Of a stretch of DNA of 64,000 nt, positions 7,966 to 16,445 are shown piece after piece. A program made the translations under genes and the position numbers. The DNA lies in assembly GCA_038527485.1 (NCBI GenBank), contig JBCBFT010000005.1, positions 1 through 64,000 of the forward strand, read 5' to 3'. The notes beneath the pieces are model-generated. The model was not told the origin of the DNA. It did not search any database and saw only the letters and a list, made by a program, of their open reading frames with translations. Origin of the DNA: JALEFZ01 sp038527485 (lineage in GTDB: Bacteria > Bacteroidota > Bacteroidia > J057). The first letter of the stretch is position 1. Each line of letters opens with the position of its first letter.

Positions 7966-8916
7966 ATGGCGATTTCTGCAACCTCATTTGAGTTTCCTTT
8001 TCAGACCTCTCAATATCAAGGTAAGGTCCGTGATACATATAATATCGGTGAAGAGCTACTGGTGATTGTGGCGAGTGACCGCATCTCTGCCTTCGACCAC
8101 ATTTTGCCTAGACCCATCCCCTACAAAGGGCAGGTGCTCAATCAGACGGCTGCCTACTTCTTTGAAGCAGTCAAAGACATTGTACCCACCCACGTCGTGT
8201 CTGTACCCGATCCCAATGTGACCATTGGGCGTGCATGTAAGCCGATTCCGATCGAGGTGGTCGTACGTGGTTACTTGGCTGGACATGCTTGGCGAGAGTA
8301 TAAATCGGGCAAGCGACAAGTTTGCGAAGTGCCTTTACCAGAGGGTTTGAAAGAAGCAGATAAATTGCCTGAGCCCATCATCACGCCTGCGACTAAGTCT
8401 CAGATCGGGCATGATATGGATATCTCCGAGCGAGAAATTCTTAGATCGGGGCTGCTAGAGCCTGAAGAGTGGGCGAAGCTGAAGCATTATGCGCTCGCAC
8501 TTTTTCAGAAAGGTACAGAGATGGCGGCAGAACGTGGCTTGATCCTGGTAGATACCAAGTATGAATTTGGCTACTATAAGGATGACATCTATCTGATCGA
8601 CGAAGTGCATACACCCGACTCGTCTCGTTTTTATTATGCTGATGGGTATGAGGAGCGCCAAGCCAAGGGAGAGCAACAACGACAGCTTTCGAAGGAATTT
8701 GTCCGTGAGTGGTTGATGGAAAATGGGTTTCAGGGATTGGATGGCCAAGTCATGCCTGAAATGCCCGATGCTTTTGTCCAGCAGGTGAGTGATCGCTACA
8801 TCGAATTGTACGAGACAGTTACAGGACGTAAGTTCGAAAAGGATGGAATCGAAGATCCTAGGCAGCGTATCGAGCAGCATGTACTAAAGGCGTTGGCTGA
8901 GTTGACCAACGCTTAA
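7966..8916 (+). CDS. purC: Phosphoribosylaminoimidazole-succinocarboxamide synthase
   Basis: PurC joins CAIR and aspartate with ATP to make SAICAR in purine synthesis. The product of 316 residues has the family's nucleotide-binding start GKVRDTYNIG, then SDRISAFD, PIPYKGQVLNQ, the substrate segment VVRGYLAGHAWREY, and KSQIGHDMDIS followed later by DTKYEFGYY and the LIDEVHTPDSSR motif. It is longer than the E. coli enzyme and matches the roughly 310-residue type seen in Bacteroidota and eukaryotes. The start at the ATG at 7966 (MAISATSFEF) was preferred over the upstream in-frame start at 7873, which adds an unconserved basic extension. It is followed directly by a terminator, so it is a single-gene unit or the end of one. 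Confidence 0.96.
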   Translation: MAISATSFEFPFQTSQYQGKVRDTYNIGEELLVIVASDRISAFDHILPRPIPYKGQVLNQTAAYFFEAVKDIVPTHVVSVPDPNVTIGRACKPIPIEVVVRGYLAGHAWREYKSGKRQVCEVPLPEGLKEADKLPEPIITPATKSQIGHDMDISEREILRSGLLEPEEWAKLKHYALALFQKGTEMAAERGLILVDTKYEFGYYKDDIYLIDEVHTPDSSRFYYADGYEERQAKGEQQRQLSKEFVREWLMENGFQGLDGQVMPEMPDAFVQQVSDRYIELYETVTGRKFEKDGIEDPRQRIEQHVLKALAELTNA

Positions 8917-8931
8917 TAGATTCAATTGTAT

Positions 8932-8966
8932 ACCTGGGCATTCGGAGGAATATCCAGGTTTTTTAT
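8932..8966 (+). terminator. Terminator after purC
   Basis: The stem ACCTGG/CCAGGT (8932-8937 and 8954-8959) is followed by TTTTTTATTTT. It lies just after the purC stop codon. Confidence 0.75.
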
Positions 8967-9044
8967 TTTGCTATTCTTAGCTCTTGAGCTTGATAAAATC
9001 CTTCTTGGGATACCTTCTGCTTGTTTGATGCCTTACACGAAATT

Positions 9045-10934
9045 ATGAATTACCTCTCCGCAGAAAATATTGGGAAGTCCTTTGGGGACAAATTCCTTTT
9101 TGACAACCTCTCATTTGGCTTGGATCAAGGACAGAAAGTTGCTTTGATCGGTGTCAATGGATCGGGAAAGTCCACGCTATTGAAAATCGTTGCAGGAGTA
9201 GAGACCCCTGATCAAGGGCAGCTTGTACGGAGAAAAGGCATTCGTGTCGCGTATTTGCCGCAGGAGCCTGTTTTACCCCTTCACCAAACAGTAGCGGAGG
9301 TTGTGTTCGCATCAGATCTGCCAGAGGTAAAATTGATTCAGCGCTACGAGCAACTAACCCAAGAACTGGAGACTCATCCTGACCTGCAAGATGAGCTAAA
9401 TGAAGTCATGTCCGAAATCGACTCCAAAAATGCTTGGGAGTATGAGGTGAAAATCAATCAGATCTTGAGTCAGTTACATGTGAACTTCTTGGATCGGCAC
9501 ATCTCGGCTCTGTCGGGAGGGCAACGGAAAAGAGTAGCCATGGCGCAAGCACTGATATATGAGCCTGATCTGATGATCATGGATGAGCCGACCAACCACC
9601 TCGATCTGGAGAGTATCGAGTGGCTAGAAAAATTCCTGGCGACAAGCAAACAAAGCCTATTTTTGGTCACACACGATCGTTATTTTTTGGATTCCATCAC
9701 CAACGAAATCTACGAGTTGGACCGTGGGGAAATTCATTCTTACAAAGGAGATTACGCTTACTTCCTGGAAAAGAAACAGGAGCGTGAGATGGTTCGCCAG
9801 ACAGAAGCCGACCGTGCCAAATCATTGTATAATAAGGAGCTAGAATGGCTGCGCCGTTCTCCCAAGGCACGTACTACCAAGTCGAAATCTCGTATCGCAG
9901 CGGCGGATGTGATCAAGGATCGCGCAAGCTACAAAGCGCAAGATCTTGATGTAAAGCTTCAAGTAAAGGGCCGTCGGATAGGATCGACTACCTTGGAGAT
10001 GAAGCACGTCAACAAAAGCTTTGGCGAACTCAAGATCCTCGACAACTTTTCCTATACATTTAATCGGCGTGATCGAATCGGAATCGTAGGTCCGAATGGT
10101 GTAGGTAAAACGACTTTTCTCCAAATGGTCGTAGGAGAAGAGCTGGCAGACTCAGGGAAGATCCGCACAGGGGAAACCATAGTCTATGGCTACTACAAAC
10201 AAGAAGGCTTTAATTTTAAGGACAATGCGCGTGTCATAGAAGTCGTTACCGAAGCCGCTGAGGAGGTGGAGTTGAGTAAGAACCAGCGTGTTTCTGCGTC
10301 TACGCTATTGGAGCATTTTCTCTTTCCGCGTCATATGCACTACAACTTGGTGGATACGCTGAGTGGAGGAGAAAAGCGACGCTTGCACTTACTTCGTGTG
10401 CTCATGACCAATCCCAATTTCCTTATCCTAGATGAGCCTACAAATGACTTGGACTTGGTGACATTGAGAAGGTTAGAGGAATTTCTTTATGCGTTTGATG
10501 GATGTCTGGTTGTGGTTTCGCACGACCGATTTTTCATGGATCGATTGGTGGATCATCTGTTTGTTTTTGAGGGAGAAGGAAAAGTCAGAGACTTTCCAGG
10601 TAGCTATTCTAACTATCGAGAGTGGCAAGAAAAGCAACAAACAGAGAAGGAAAAGCCTGTGGTTACAGGAGAGAAGACCAAGCAGGCCAAACCCAAATCT
10701 TCTTCTGGTCCTCGTAAACTGAGCTATAAGGAGAAACGTGAATTTGAGTCTCTAGAAGGAGAAATAGAGGAGATGGAAGAGAAGAAAGCAACTCTCTCTG
10801 AAAAAATCAATGCAGGTGGCACTGATTACGAAGAGCTCACGCAGTGGTCACAAGAATTTGAAGTACTTTCCCAAGAACTAGATGAGAAAACCGACCGCTA
10901 TCTGGAGTTATTGGAGATTGTGGAGGGGGAATGA
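9045..10934 (+). CDS. ABC-F family ATPase (Uup-like)
   Basis: This is a soluble protein of about 629 residues with two ABC ATPase domains and no membrane segments, as in the ABC-F group. The first domain has Walker A GVNGSGKST, signature LSGGQRKRVAMAQAL and Walker B DLMIMDEPTNHLD. The second has GPNGVGKTT, LSGGEKRRLHLLRVL and FLILDEPTNDLD. Between them is the charged interdomain linker (around residues 240-300) that ABC-F proteins insert towards the ribosomal P-site tRNA. The last ~70 residues form a Glu/Lys-rich coiled coil like the C-terminal domain of Uup. ABC-F factors act on stalled or specially structured ribosomes. Which branch this is cannot be fixed without a tree. The start was set at the MNYLSAENIG codon. 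Confidence 0.93.
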   Translation: MNYLSAENIGKSFGDKFLFDNLSFGLDQGQKVALIGVNGSGKSTLLKIVAGVETPDQGQLVRRKGIRVAYLPQEPVLPLHQTVAEVVFASDLPEVKLIQRYEQLTQELETHPDLQDELNEVMSEIDSKNAWEYEVKINQILSQLHVNFLDRHISALSGGQRKRVAMAQALIYEPDLMIMDEPTNHLDLESIEWLEKFLATSKQSLFLVTHDRYFLDSITNEIYELDRGEIHSYKGDYAYFLEKKQEREMVRQTEADRAKSLYNKELEWLRRSPKARTTKSKSRIAAADVIKDRASYKAQDLDVKLQVKGRRIGSTTLEMKHVNKSFGELKILDNFSYTFNRRDRIGIVGPNGVGKTTFLQMVVGEELADSGKIRTGETIVYGYYKQEGFNFKDNARVIEVVTEAAEEVELSKNQRVSASTLLEHFLFPRHMHYNLVDTLSGGEKRRLHLLRVLMTNPNFLILDEPTNDLDLVTLRRLEEFLYAFDGCLVVVSHDRFFMDRLVDHLFVFEGEGKVRDFPGSYSNYREWQEKQQTEKEKPVVTGEKTKQAKPKSSSGPRKLSYKEKREFESLEGEIEEMEEKKATLSEKINAGGTDYEELTQWSQEFEVLSQELDEKTDRYLELLEIVEGE

Positions 10935-11002
10935 TCATTTTCATGCTTTCCTATGTTAAATGCGTCTGAAGGTCATTTTTGTTGTATCTGTCGATCTTTT
11001 GG

Positions 11003-11215
11003 CGTTGTTAGACAGGAGTCTAATAGATTGGGGTGCTACGTAGAGCGAGGGTTGCGCTTTGCTTTATGACGTTGTTAGACAGGAGTCTAATAGATTGAGG
11101 TGCTACGTAGCTTGATGGCTACGTAGATCGGGGGTTGCGCTTTGCTTTGTGGCTTTGTTAGATGGGAGTCTAATAGATTGGGGTGCTGCGTAGCTTGATG
11201 GCTACGCAGAGCGGT
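11003..11215. repeat. Three tandem copies of a stem-loop repeat (units of 67, 83 and ~63+ bp)
   Basis: The copies begin at 11003, 11070 and 11153. Each starts with a hairpin TTAGAC-AGGA-GTCTAA (11008-11023, 11075-11090, 11158-11173; the third copy has TTAGAT and a GGGA loop). Copies 2 and 3 then have a second hairpin of 8-bp arms with loop CTTGATGG (11103-11126 and 11186-11209). The third copy shows a compensated A-T to G-C change. Copy 1 lacks the loop and one arm (16 bp). Copies 1 and 2 also share GGTTGCGCTTTGCTTT near the end. The array lies between the convergent ABC-F and SDR genes. Function is unknown. A REP-like element or a small RNA array are the main options. Confidence 0.9.
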
Positions 11216-11243
11216 TATACTATGTCCTGAAAAATGAACCCTG

Positions 11244-12035
11244 TCAAATGGCCCCTGTTCTTCCTCCATCTACGGGTATGCTCGTTCCGTTGATGTAGCT
11301 GGCGGCGGGCGAAGCGAGGAATGCAATGGCATTGGCTACCTCTTCGGGCTCAGCGAATCGCGCTGCAGGAATGGTGGCTTTCAATCCTTTAACAAGCTCC
11401 TCTTCCGTCAGACTTCGGTCTTTGGACCACTTCTCGATCAGTTGGAACAGTCGGTTTGTGGCCGTCATGCCAGGCAACACATTGTTGACTGTAATCCCAA
11501 AAGCTGCGACTTCATTGGACCATGTCTTAGCCCAAGATGCGACAGCCCCTCGTGTGGTATTGGATACGCCCAGCCCCTTGATAGGAATCTTGACAGATGT
11601 GGAGATCACATTGATGATCCGGCCATACTCCGCTTCTTTCATCCCTGGAAGTAAAGCTTGCGCCAGATGATGGTTACATGCGAGGTGCATATCATACGCA
11701 CGGTAAAATTCCTCGATGGAAGCTTCTGCCACAGGTCCCCCTGGAGGACCTCCTGTATTATTGATCAGGATATGAATAGGGTTTGAAAAGGTCCCTAGGA
11801 AATCATGAATAGCCGCTTTCATCTGATGAGGTTGAGAAAAGTCAGCCACCACATATTGGTGAGTTTGTCCATGTTCTGTAGGTAAGTCAGCACATACTTC
11901 TTTCAATTTTTCCTCGCTTCGAGAGATTAGGATGATCTCTGCTCCCAGCGAAGCCATCAACTGGGCCGAAGCCTTGCCGATACCCTGGGTACTGCCGCCT
12001 ACAAGGGCACGCTTTCCGATGAGACTAATATTCAT
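11244..12035 (-). CDS. SDR family oxidoreductase with altered catalytic motif
   Basis: This is a Rossmann-fold short-chain dehydrogenase of about 263 residues. It has the NAD(P)-binding glycine motif GGSTQGIGKAS near the N-terminus, the strand motif with Asp in VVADFS, NNTGG (the NNAG equivalent), the Ser-containing strand GRIINVISTS and the C-terminal PGM.AT. and YINGTSIPVDGGRTG parts, close to FabG-type reductases. The usual catalytic YxxxK is not visible. The region reads GLGVSNTTRGAVASWAK, as in a divergent FabG-like subgroup. Its substrate is unknown. The start at 12035 (MNISLIGKRALVGG) was chosen over an unconserved in-frame extension to 12200 that would overlap the divergent nuoJ. Confidence 0.88.
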   Translation of the reverse strand: MNISLIGKRALVGGSTQGIGKASAQLMASLGAEIILISRSEEKLKEVCADLPTEHGQTHQYVVADFSQPHQMKAAIHDFLGTFSNPIHILINNTGGPPGGPVAEASIEEFYRAYDMHLACNHHLAQALLPGMKEAEYGRIINVISTSVKIPIKGLGVSNTTRGAVASWAKTWSNEVAAFGITVNNVLPGMTATNRLFQLIEKWSKDRSLTEEELVKGLKATIPAARFAEPEEVANAIAFLASPAASYINGTSIPVDGGRTGAI

Positions 12036-12120
12036 ATGCAATAGATCAGAATGAAGGCTGAATTTACCAGAGAAAGCGCTCAACTCCCAAATTTCCCTGA
12101 AAACTCTGTAAATTGTCTCC

Positions 12121-12666
12121 ATGGAAGCCAATTGGTTACTGATTACGTTTATCCTTTTTGCAGCATTAGGCATGTTGGCACTGGGCGTTCTGCTGTTCAC
12201 GCGGAAGCTGATGACTGCGGCCTTTTTGCTTTTTGCTGTCTTACTTGTCGTGGGTGCCGTTTATGTATTCACGGGAGCAGAGTTCCTCGCAGTGGCTCAA
12301 TTGATCGTTTATGTAGGTGGGATTTTGGTGTTGATCATCTTTGGGGTGATGCTGACACAGCGCGACCAGTATGCAGAGCCACAAACAGGTTTTGTCAATG
12401 TCTGGCCAGCAGTATTGATCACTTTCTCAGTTGTTGGAGGCTTAGGCTATCTTGTTCAGCGATTCGTTGCCAATCCTCCTCCATGGCTTGCTTCTACGCC
12501 AGAAGCATCTGCGCTCACAAATCCTGAGCAGATAGGGATGCTCACGCTGACTCAGTATTTACTTCCTTTCGAAGCAATGTCCGTACTGCTATTGGTGGCA
12601 TTGATCGGCGCGATTTATCTTGCCCGTACACGAACAGGTGATATGAAAACCCATGAATCCTCCTGA
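12121..12666 (+). CDS. nuoJ: NADH-quinone oxidoreductase subunit J-like protein
   Basis: This 181-residue integral membrane protein has five hydrophobic segments. It carries the NuoJ/ND6 core with helix 3: GAEFLAVAQLIVYVGGILVLIIFGVML. In complex I this helix forms the pi-bulge region that couples quinone reduction to proton pumping. A short loop with RDQY follows, then two more helices. No other nuo gene adjoins it. It is divergent from the SDR gene and overlaps the recombinase gene by 14 bp, so it may be translationally coupled to an unrelated gene. Whether another nuoJ exists in a nuo operon elsewhere cannot be seen here. Confidence 0.88.
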   Translation: MEANWLLITFILFAALGMLALGVLLFTRKLMTAAFLLFAVLLVVGAVYVFTGAEFLAVAQLIVYVGGILVLIIFGVMLTQRDQYAEPQTGFVNVWPAVLITFSVVGGLGYLVQRFVANPPPWLASTPEASALTNPEQIGMLTLTQYLLPFEAMSVLLLVALIGAIYLARTRTGDMKTHESS

Positions 12667-13573
12667 TCCAATTACATGGGAGGGAGCGCTCAAGGAGTAC
12701 GAGTTGTATCTTACGATCGAGCGAGGGCTGGCTGCTAAGACCAGAGAGGATTATCTGCGAGACATCAAGCGGTACACAGATTATGCGCGCTATGAATGGG
12801 CGTTCGATTCTCCTACGCTTACGACACAGGAGCATTTAAGAGACTTTCTATATTTTTTGGGAAATGACTGTTTTCTCAGCGAAAGGAGTATTGCTCGAAA
12901 TATATCGGCTTTACGGTCCTTCCATGGATTTTTGATGCTGGATGAATGGAGCCAAGATGACCCTAGTGCTTTATTGGAAATGCCCAAATTTCCCCAAAAG
13001 CTTCCTCAAACGCTCAACATACCTGAAGTACAATCCATTTTGGAAGCTGTAGATCTGACACATGCACAAGGAATTCGCAACCGAACAATTCTGGAAGTAC
13101 TTTACAGCAGTGGATTGCGCGTATCGGAGTTGATCCATCTGACATGGGATCGCATTTTTAGGGAGGAAGGTTTTGTTCAGGTTATTGGAAAAGGAAATAA
13201 GGAACGTTTGGTGCCCTTGGGAGAGGTCGCACTTGAATGGTTGGATAAATACCAGCGCGAAGTAAGGTTACACATTGAGCCAAAAGCAGGTCATGAAACT
13301 TTTGTTTTTCTGAATCGAAGAGGAAAACAGCTATCTCGTGTCATGGTTTTTTACATCGTCAAAGGAGCTGCTGAGCAGGCAGGGATACAAAAGAAGGTCT
13401 CTCCCCATACTTTCCGCCATTCATTTGCCACACATTTGCTGGAGGGAGGGGCTGATCTGCGCGCGGTTCAAGAGATGCTGGGACATGAGTCGATCACGAC
13501 GACAGAGATTTACCTACACATAGATCGAGAGTATTTGAGAGAAGTCATTGCCTTGTATCATCCACGGAAATAA
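12653..13573 (+). CDS. xerD: Tyrosine recombinase XerC/XerD
   Basis: This 306-residue site-specific recombinase has the usual two domains: an N-terminal SAM-like core-binding domain (residues ~10-105) and a catalytic domain with all expected residues. These are Arg156 (GLRVSEL), Lys180 (GKGNKERL), His252 and Arg255 (HTFRHSFATHLL), His278 (LGHES) and the nucleophile Tyr287 (TTEIYLHI). Length and motif spacing are those of chromosomal Xer proteins, which resolve chromosome dimers at dif with FtsK, not those of phage integrases. The DREYLREV tail favours XerD, but XerC versus XerD is not certain. The start overlaps the end of nuoJ by 14 bp. Confidence 0.92.
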   Translation: MNPPDPITWEGALKEYELYLTIERGLAAKTREDYLRDIKRYTDYARYEWAFDSPTLTTQEHLRDFLYFLGNDCFLSERSIARNISALRSFHGFLMLDEWSQDDPSALLEMPKFPQKLPQTLNIPEVQSILEAVDLTHAQGIRNRTILEVLYSSGLRVSELIHLTWDRIFREEGFVQVIGKGNKERLVPLGEVALEWLDKYQREVRLHIEPKAGHETFVFLNRRGKQLSRVMVFYIVKGAAEQAGIQKKVSPHTFRHSFATHLLEGGADLRAVQEMLGHESITTTEIYLHIDREYLREVIALYHPRK

Positions 13574-13642
13574 GTTTGACATTACTAGTGTAGTGTTACG
13601 CACAAATCAAAACAAGTAGATTTACCTGCGAACTCAGAAAGT

Positions 13643-13670
13643 AAAAAAGGCCACCCAAAACTGGGCAGCC
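13643..13670 (-). terminator. Terminator after the MATE gene
   Basis: Read on the minus strand, GGC-tg-CCCA and TGGG-tg-GCC pair around a GTTT loop and are followed by six T (complement of 13643-13648). It lies 5 bp after the stop of the MATE gene. Confidence 0.7.
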
Positions 13671-13675
13671 ATTGG

Positions 13676-15166
13676 TTATGAAATCGTGGGAAGTGCAGGA
13701 TCTGGAGACTGTTCAGTTTGTACTACTTTCTCCATGGATTTCCCTTCATTTTCTTGTTGCTCAATGAGCTTTCCTGTCAGCCAGTTGTAGCGCCATAGTA
13801 GGGCGACACTCGCAAATGCCAGAGCGACCACGAATCCCCACCACACACCATATACTTGCATATTCAGATGAAAGGCCAGGAAGTATCCCAGGGGCAAGTT
13901 GATGACCCAATAAGCGAAAAAGGTAATCCAAGTAGGGATTTTGACATCCTGTATTCCTCTCAAGATTCCGACACCCACTGCCTGCACTCCATCAAATACA
14001 GCAAAGATCGCGGCAATGTACATGAGTTTGGCCGCAGTCTCCGCAACTAGAGGCAACTTCGCAATGAGGTCCTTGTCAGCGGCCATTTCTGTGCTGTTAC
14101 TTTGGATAAAATACGAGGGGAATAATTCATTGCCGAGGGAAAAGACTATCCCGACGATGACCATAAACCCTGTAGCGAGGATGACACCTGTAAATCCCGC
14201 TCGACGAACATTGACATAGTCTTTGCGGCCAAGAGCTGTTCCCACACGAATCGAAGATCCCGCAGAGGTGCCCAAGACGACCATGTAAGCCAATGCGGCC
14301 ATTTGCAAAGCGATGACATGCGCTGCCCGATAGGCGGAGCCGTCTTCCATCCATCCAATCATGATGGTACACCCACCAAAGGCTGCTACCTCGAAGAAAT
14401 ACTGCATGCCCGAAGGGAGACCAATGCCCAAAATCTTTCGAATGATGGCCCCATTGAGCTTCATCCAGTTGGAGGTGACCTCGTAGATCTTGAATCGCTT
14501 GTGCCAAAATACATAACCCATCATAAGTATCGCCATCAGGCTTCTACTTGCCAGGGTGCCATATCCTGCTCCATCGAGTTCCAAACGTGGCATACCAAAC
14601 TGACCGAATATCAGAATCCAGTTGGCGAAGGTGTTGAATCCAAGGCCGATGAGCGTAATGAACATGGCAGGACGCGTGAGAGACAAACCGTCCGTAAACT
14701 GCTTGGCAATCAAGAAAACCATCATGGGAAGTACGGAGTAAGAGAGGATCTTGGTATAACTGACTGCGAGATCCACTTCTTTTTCAGGCTGATCCATAAA
14801 GGGGATGACCCATGCGCTGAAATAAACCGCCGCTCCGAGGACGACACTAGCAAATATAGAAACCCAAAGTCCCTGCTTCAGGTAATCTCCTACCTTTCGA
14901 TGATTGTTCGCTCCGTTGGCCTCAGCCACAAGCGGAGAAATGGCAAAGGTGATACCCATCCCAAGGATCGTCAGGATGTAAAACATGATGTTGGCTAGGG
15001 AGGCCGCCGAGAGATGGACATAGCTTAGCTGTCCTATCATCAGGTTATCAATAAACCCCATGAGGTATTGGCCGAGTTGCCCGATGATCACAGGAATAGA
15101 GAGCTTGATCGTTTCTCTAAAATGTGTTCCGTAGTCTTTCCTAAAGTTCTGCAATGATAGCAGCAT
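13676..15166 (-). CDS. MATE family efflux transporter
   Basis: This inner-membrane protein of about 496 residues has about 12 hydrophobic helices arranged as two related halves, as in the MATE family of cation/drug antiporters. The first helix carries the typical IPVIIGQLGQYLMGFIDNLMIGQL segment, and the start of the second half has LGIGLPSGMQYFFEVAAFGG. These match the NorM-like subgroup, which exports cationic compounds in exchange for Na+ or H+. The substrate is not predictable. The start at 15166 was taken because the in-frame upstream part (to 15250) lies in front of a candidate promoter. The gene is monocistronic, with its own promoter and terminator. Confidence 0.92.
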   Translation of the reverse strand: MLLSLQNFRKDYGTHFRETIKLSIPVIIGQLGQYLMGFIDNLMIGQLSYVHLSAASLANIMFYILTILGMGITFAISPLVAEANGANNHRKVGDYLKQGLWVSIFASVVLGAAVYFSAWVIPFMDQPEKEVDLAVSYTKILSYSVLPMMVFLIAKQFTDGLSLTRPAMFITLIGLGFNTFANWILIFGQFGMPRLELDGAGYGTLASRSLMAILMMGYVFWHKRFKIYEVTSNWMKLNGAIIRKILGIGLPSGMQYFFEVAAFGGCTIMIGWMEDGSAYRAAHVIALQMAALAYMVVLGTSAGSSIRVGTALGRKDYVNVRRAGFTGVILATGFMVIVGIVFSLGNELFPSYFIQSNSTEMAADKDLIAKLPLVAETAAKLMYIAAIFAVFDGVQAVGVGILRGIQDVKIPTWITFFAYWVINLPLGYFLAFHLNMQVYGVWWGFVVALAFASVALLWRYNWLTGKLIEQQENEGKSMEKVVQTEQSPDPALPTIS

Positions 15167-15186
15167 ACATAGATGTTTAGAGAGTG

Positions 15187-15213
15187 CAAATGTAGGTGTG
15201 TGACAGAGACAAA
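15187..15213 (-). promoter_or_regulatory. Candidate promoter of the MATE gene
   Basis: On the minus strand a TTTG box (complement of 15210-15213) and a perfect TAnnTTTG box (TACATTTG, complement of 15187-15194) are 15 nt apart, slightly short of the usual spacing for the Bacteroidota primary sigma factor. The -7 box is about 20 bp before the start codon. Confidence 0.45.
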
Positions 15214-15540
15214 GCAATGAACCGAATCCTCTTTCAATTATCAGATGCAAAAGGTAGGATTCCTTTCACCTGAAGATGAAACGCGATTCGAGTATCTATA
15301 GACAATATGGAAGCTGGTCCCGAACGGTTGAAACACAACTGACTCATGAAGTAGTTGTTCAACTGCCGAGAGAATGTGAGTGGCCTTGGCGGGCCTCGAC
15401 ATGTAGGTTGGGAGGGTTAATTAAGAAACATGGTTCCTAGGATTTACCAGTGAAGGGAAATAATTGTAGCCATAGTATGAGGGTGATTACGCTGCCTAAA
15501 CAAACGGATAATTTTGCTGAAGGTTGCTTGCAAAATAGAA
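15214..15540. other. Non-coding gap with one doubtful 54-codon ORF
   Basis: This gap follows the MATE promoter and precedes the stop of the minus-strand hypothetical gene. The only open frame is 15276-15440 on the plus strand (54 codons, ATG start, MKRDSSIYRQYG...). Its composition is rich in Arg, Trp and Cys and it has no family resemblance, so I give it little weight. No terminator or RNA gene was recognised. Confidence 0.35.
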
Positions 15541-16404
15541 TTATGGAAGTGCCTCTAAAATATTATCAGGCATGATGATTCTTTGTAACATATAATGAAG
15601 ATCTAGAAGAGTGAAGGTAGTATGGATCTTCAGTGGAGGTCTCAGTGTGTAAACCGTATGACCAGCCTGTGAATCAAAGGAGTCTTGGGAGTGAACTTGC
15701 TTTAGCTCTTGTTTCCATATACCCAGGTATGTCGTGACATAAGGTAAAACTGTAGGTTGACCCTTTGTCTCAGGAAAGAGTAAATGAACAGTCTCTCTCA
15801 TGAAAGACTCATTGTCGTAAATATAATCCAGTGCATTAGCGAACCACTTTTGCCTTTCGAGCAGGGTAAGTTCCCATTTTAGGATGGTAGGACAATATCT
15901 TTGATAAAACCTATAATGGTCTTGGTAAATAGACATTTCTCGCTTCTTCCACCACTTTTGATAGTCAAGCTTAAGACTCGCAACTCGCTGTCTAATAAAG
16001 TGATACTGAGGCGTATCTGGAATGACCAAAGGAGAAAGTAAATGTTGCTGTTTTAGTTTTGGTAGGACTTTCTGATAGAGAGGATCTTGAAATGGATTAT
16101 TAAGTACATCTTTGGGTAGTAGACCTTCTCTGGTGGAGTTAAATTGCTTGAAATAATCTATACATAACTCCCTTTGCATCTGCATATCCTTTTCGAAGAG
16201 GGCAAATTGAGCTTCTTGTAAAATTTCCTGATACTGATCCAATAAAATATCAATCAACTCCCAGCAACTTAGCTTGGAAAATAGAGGTTGGAATTTTTCC
16301 AGGACTTCGAACATTGCTTGTGCCTGCTCTTCATCTAGCGATAGATGGCCTAAGCGACCTTTGACATGTATCAATGTAACTTCTGGCTGAAATGGGTTCT
16401 TCAT
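15541..16404 (-). CDS. Hypothetical protein, 287 residues
   Basis: I do not recognise this family. The protein is probably cytoplasmic: it has no signal peptide or membrane helix. It is rich in helix-forming, aromatic and basic residues (for example YQKWWKKREMSIYQDHYRFYQRY) with many Leu and Gln. A central region looks all-helical, and the last ~60 residues contain a more strand-like stretch (HTVYTLRPPLKIHTTFTLLDLHY). The codon use is somewhat more AT-rich than in its neighbours. It stands downstream of the FAD/Fe-S dehydrogenase with 41 bp between them and could be cotranscribed with it, although nothing links the two functionally. Confidence 0.65.
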   Translation of the reverse strand: MKNPFQPEVTLIHVKGRLGHLSLDEEQAQAMFEVLEKFQPLFSKLSCWELIDILLDQYQEILQEAQFALFEKDMQMQRELCIDYFKQFNSTREGLLPKDVLNNPFQDPLYQKVLPKLKQQHLLSPLVIPDTPQYHFIRQRVASLKLDYQKWWKKREMSIYQDHYRFYQRYCPTILKWELTLLERQKWFANALDYIYDNESFMRETVHLLFPETKGQPTVLPYVTTYLGIWKQELKQVHSQDSFDSQAGHTVYTLRPPLKIHTTFTLLDLHYMLQRIIMPDNILEALP

Positions 16405-16445
16405 GGTTAGGTGTATTTATATAGTTAGTGTATATATTGCAATCC

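Noticed and set aside
11003..11215. Reading the 11-kb repeat as CRISPR
   Set aside because: The units are 67-83 bp with little unique spacer, hold internal hairpins and have no cas genes nearby.
14303..14998. 231-codon open frame on the plus strand
   Set aside because: Wholly antisense to the MATE transporter gene, with low-quality composition. It is a shadow frame.
15276..15440. 54-codon ATG frame between the MATE gene and the 287-residue hypothetical gene
   Set aside because: Unusual Arg/Trp/Cys-rich composition and no support beyond an open frame. Mentioned only as a doubtful item in the gap entry.
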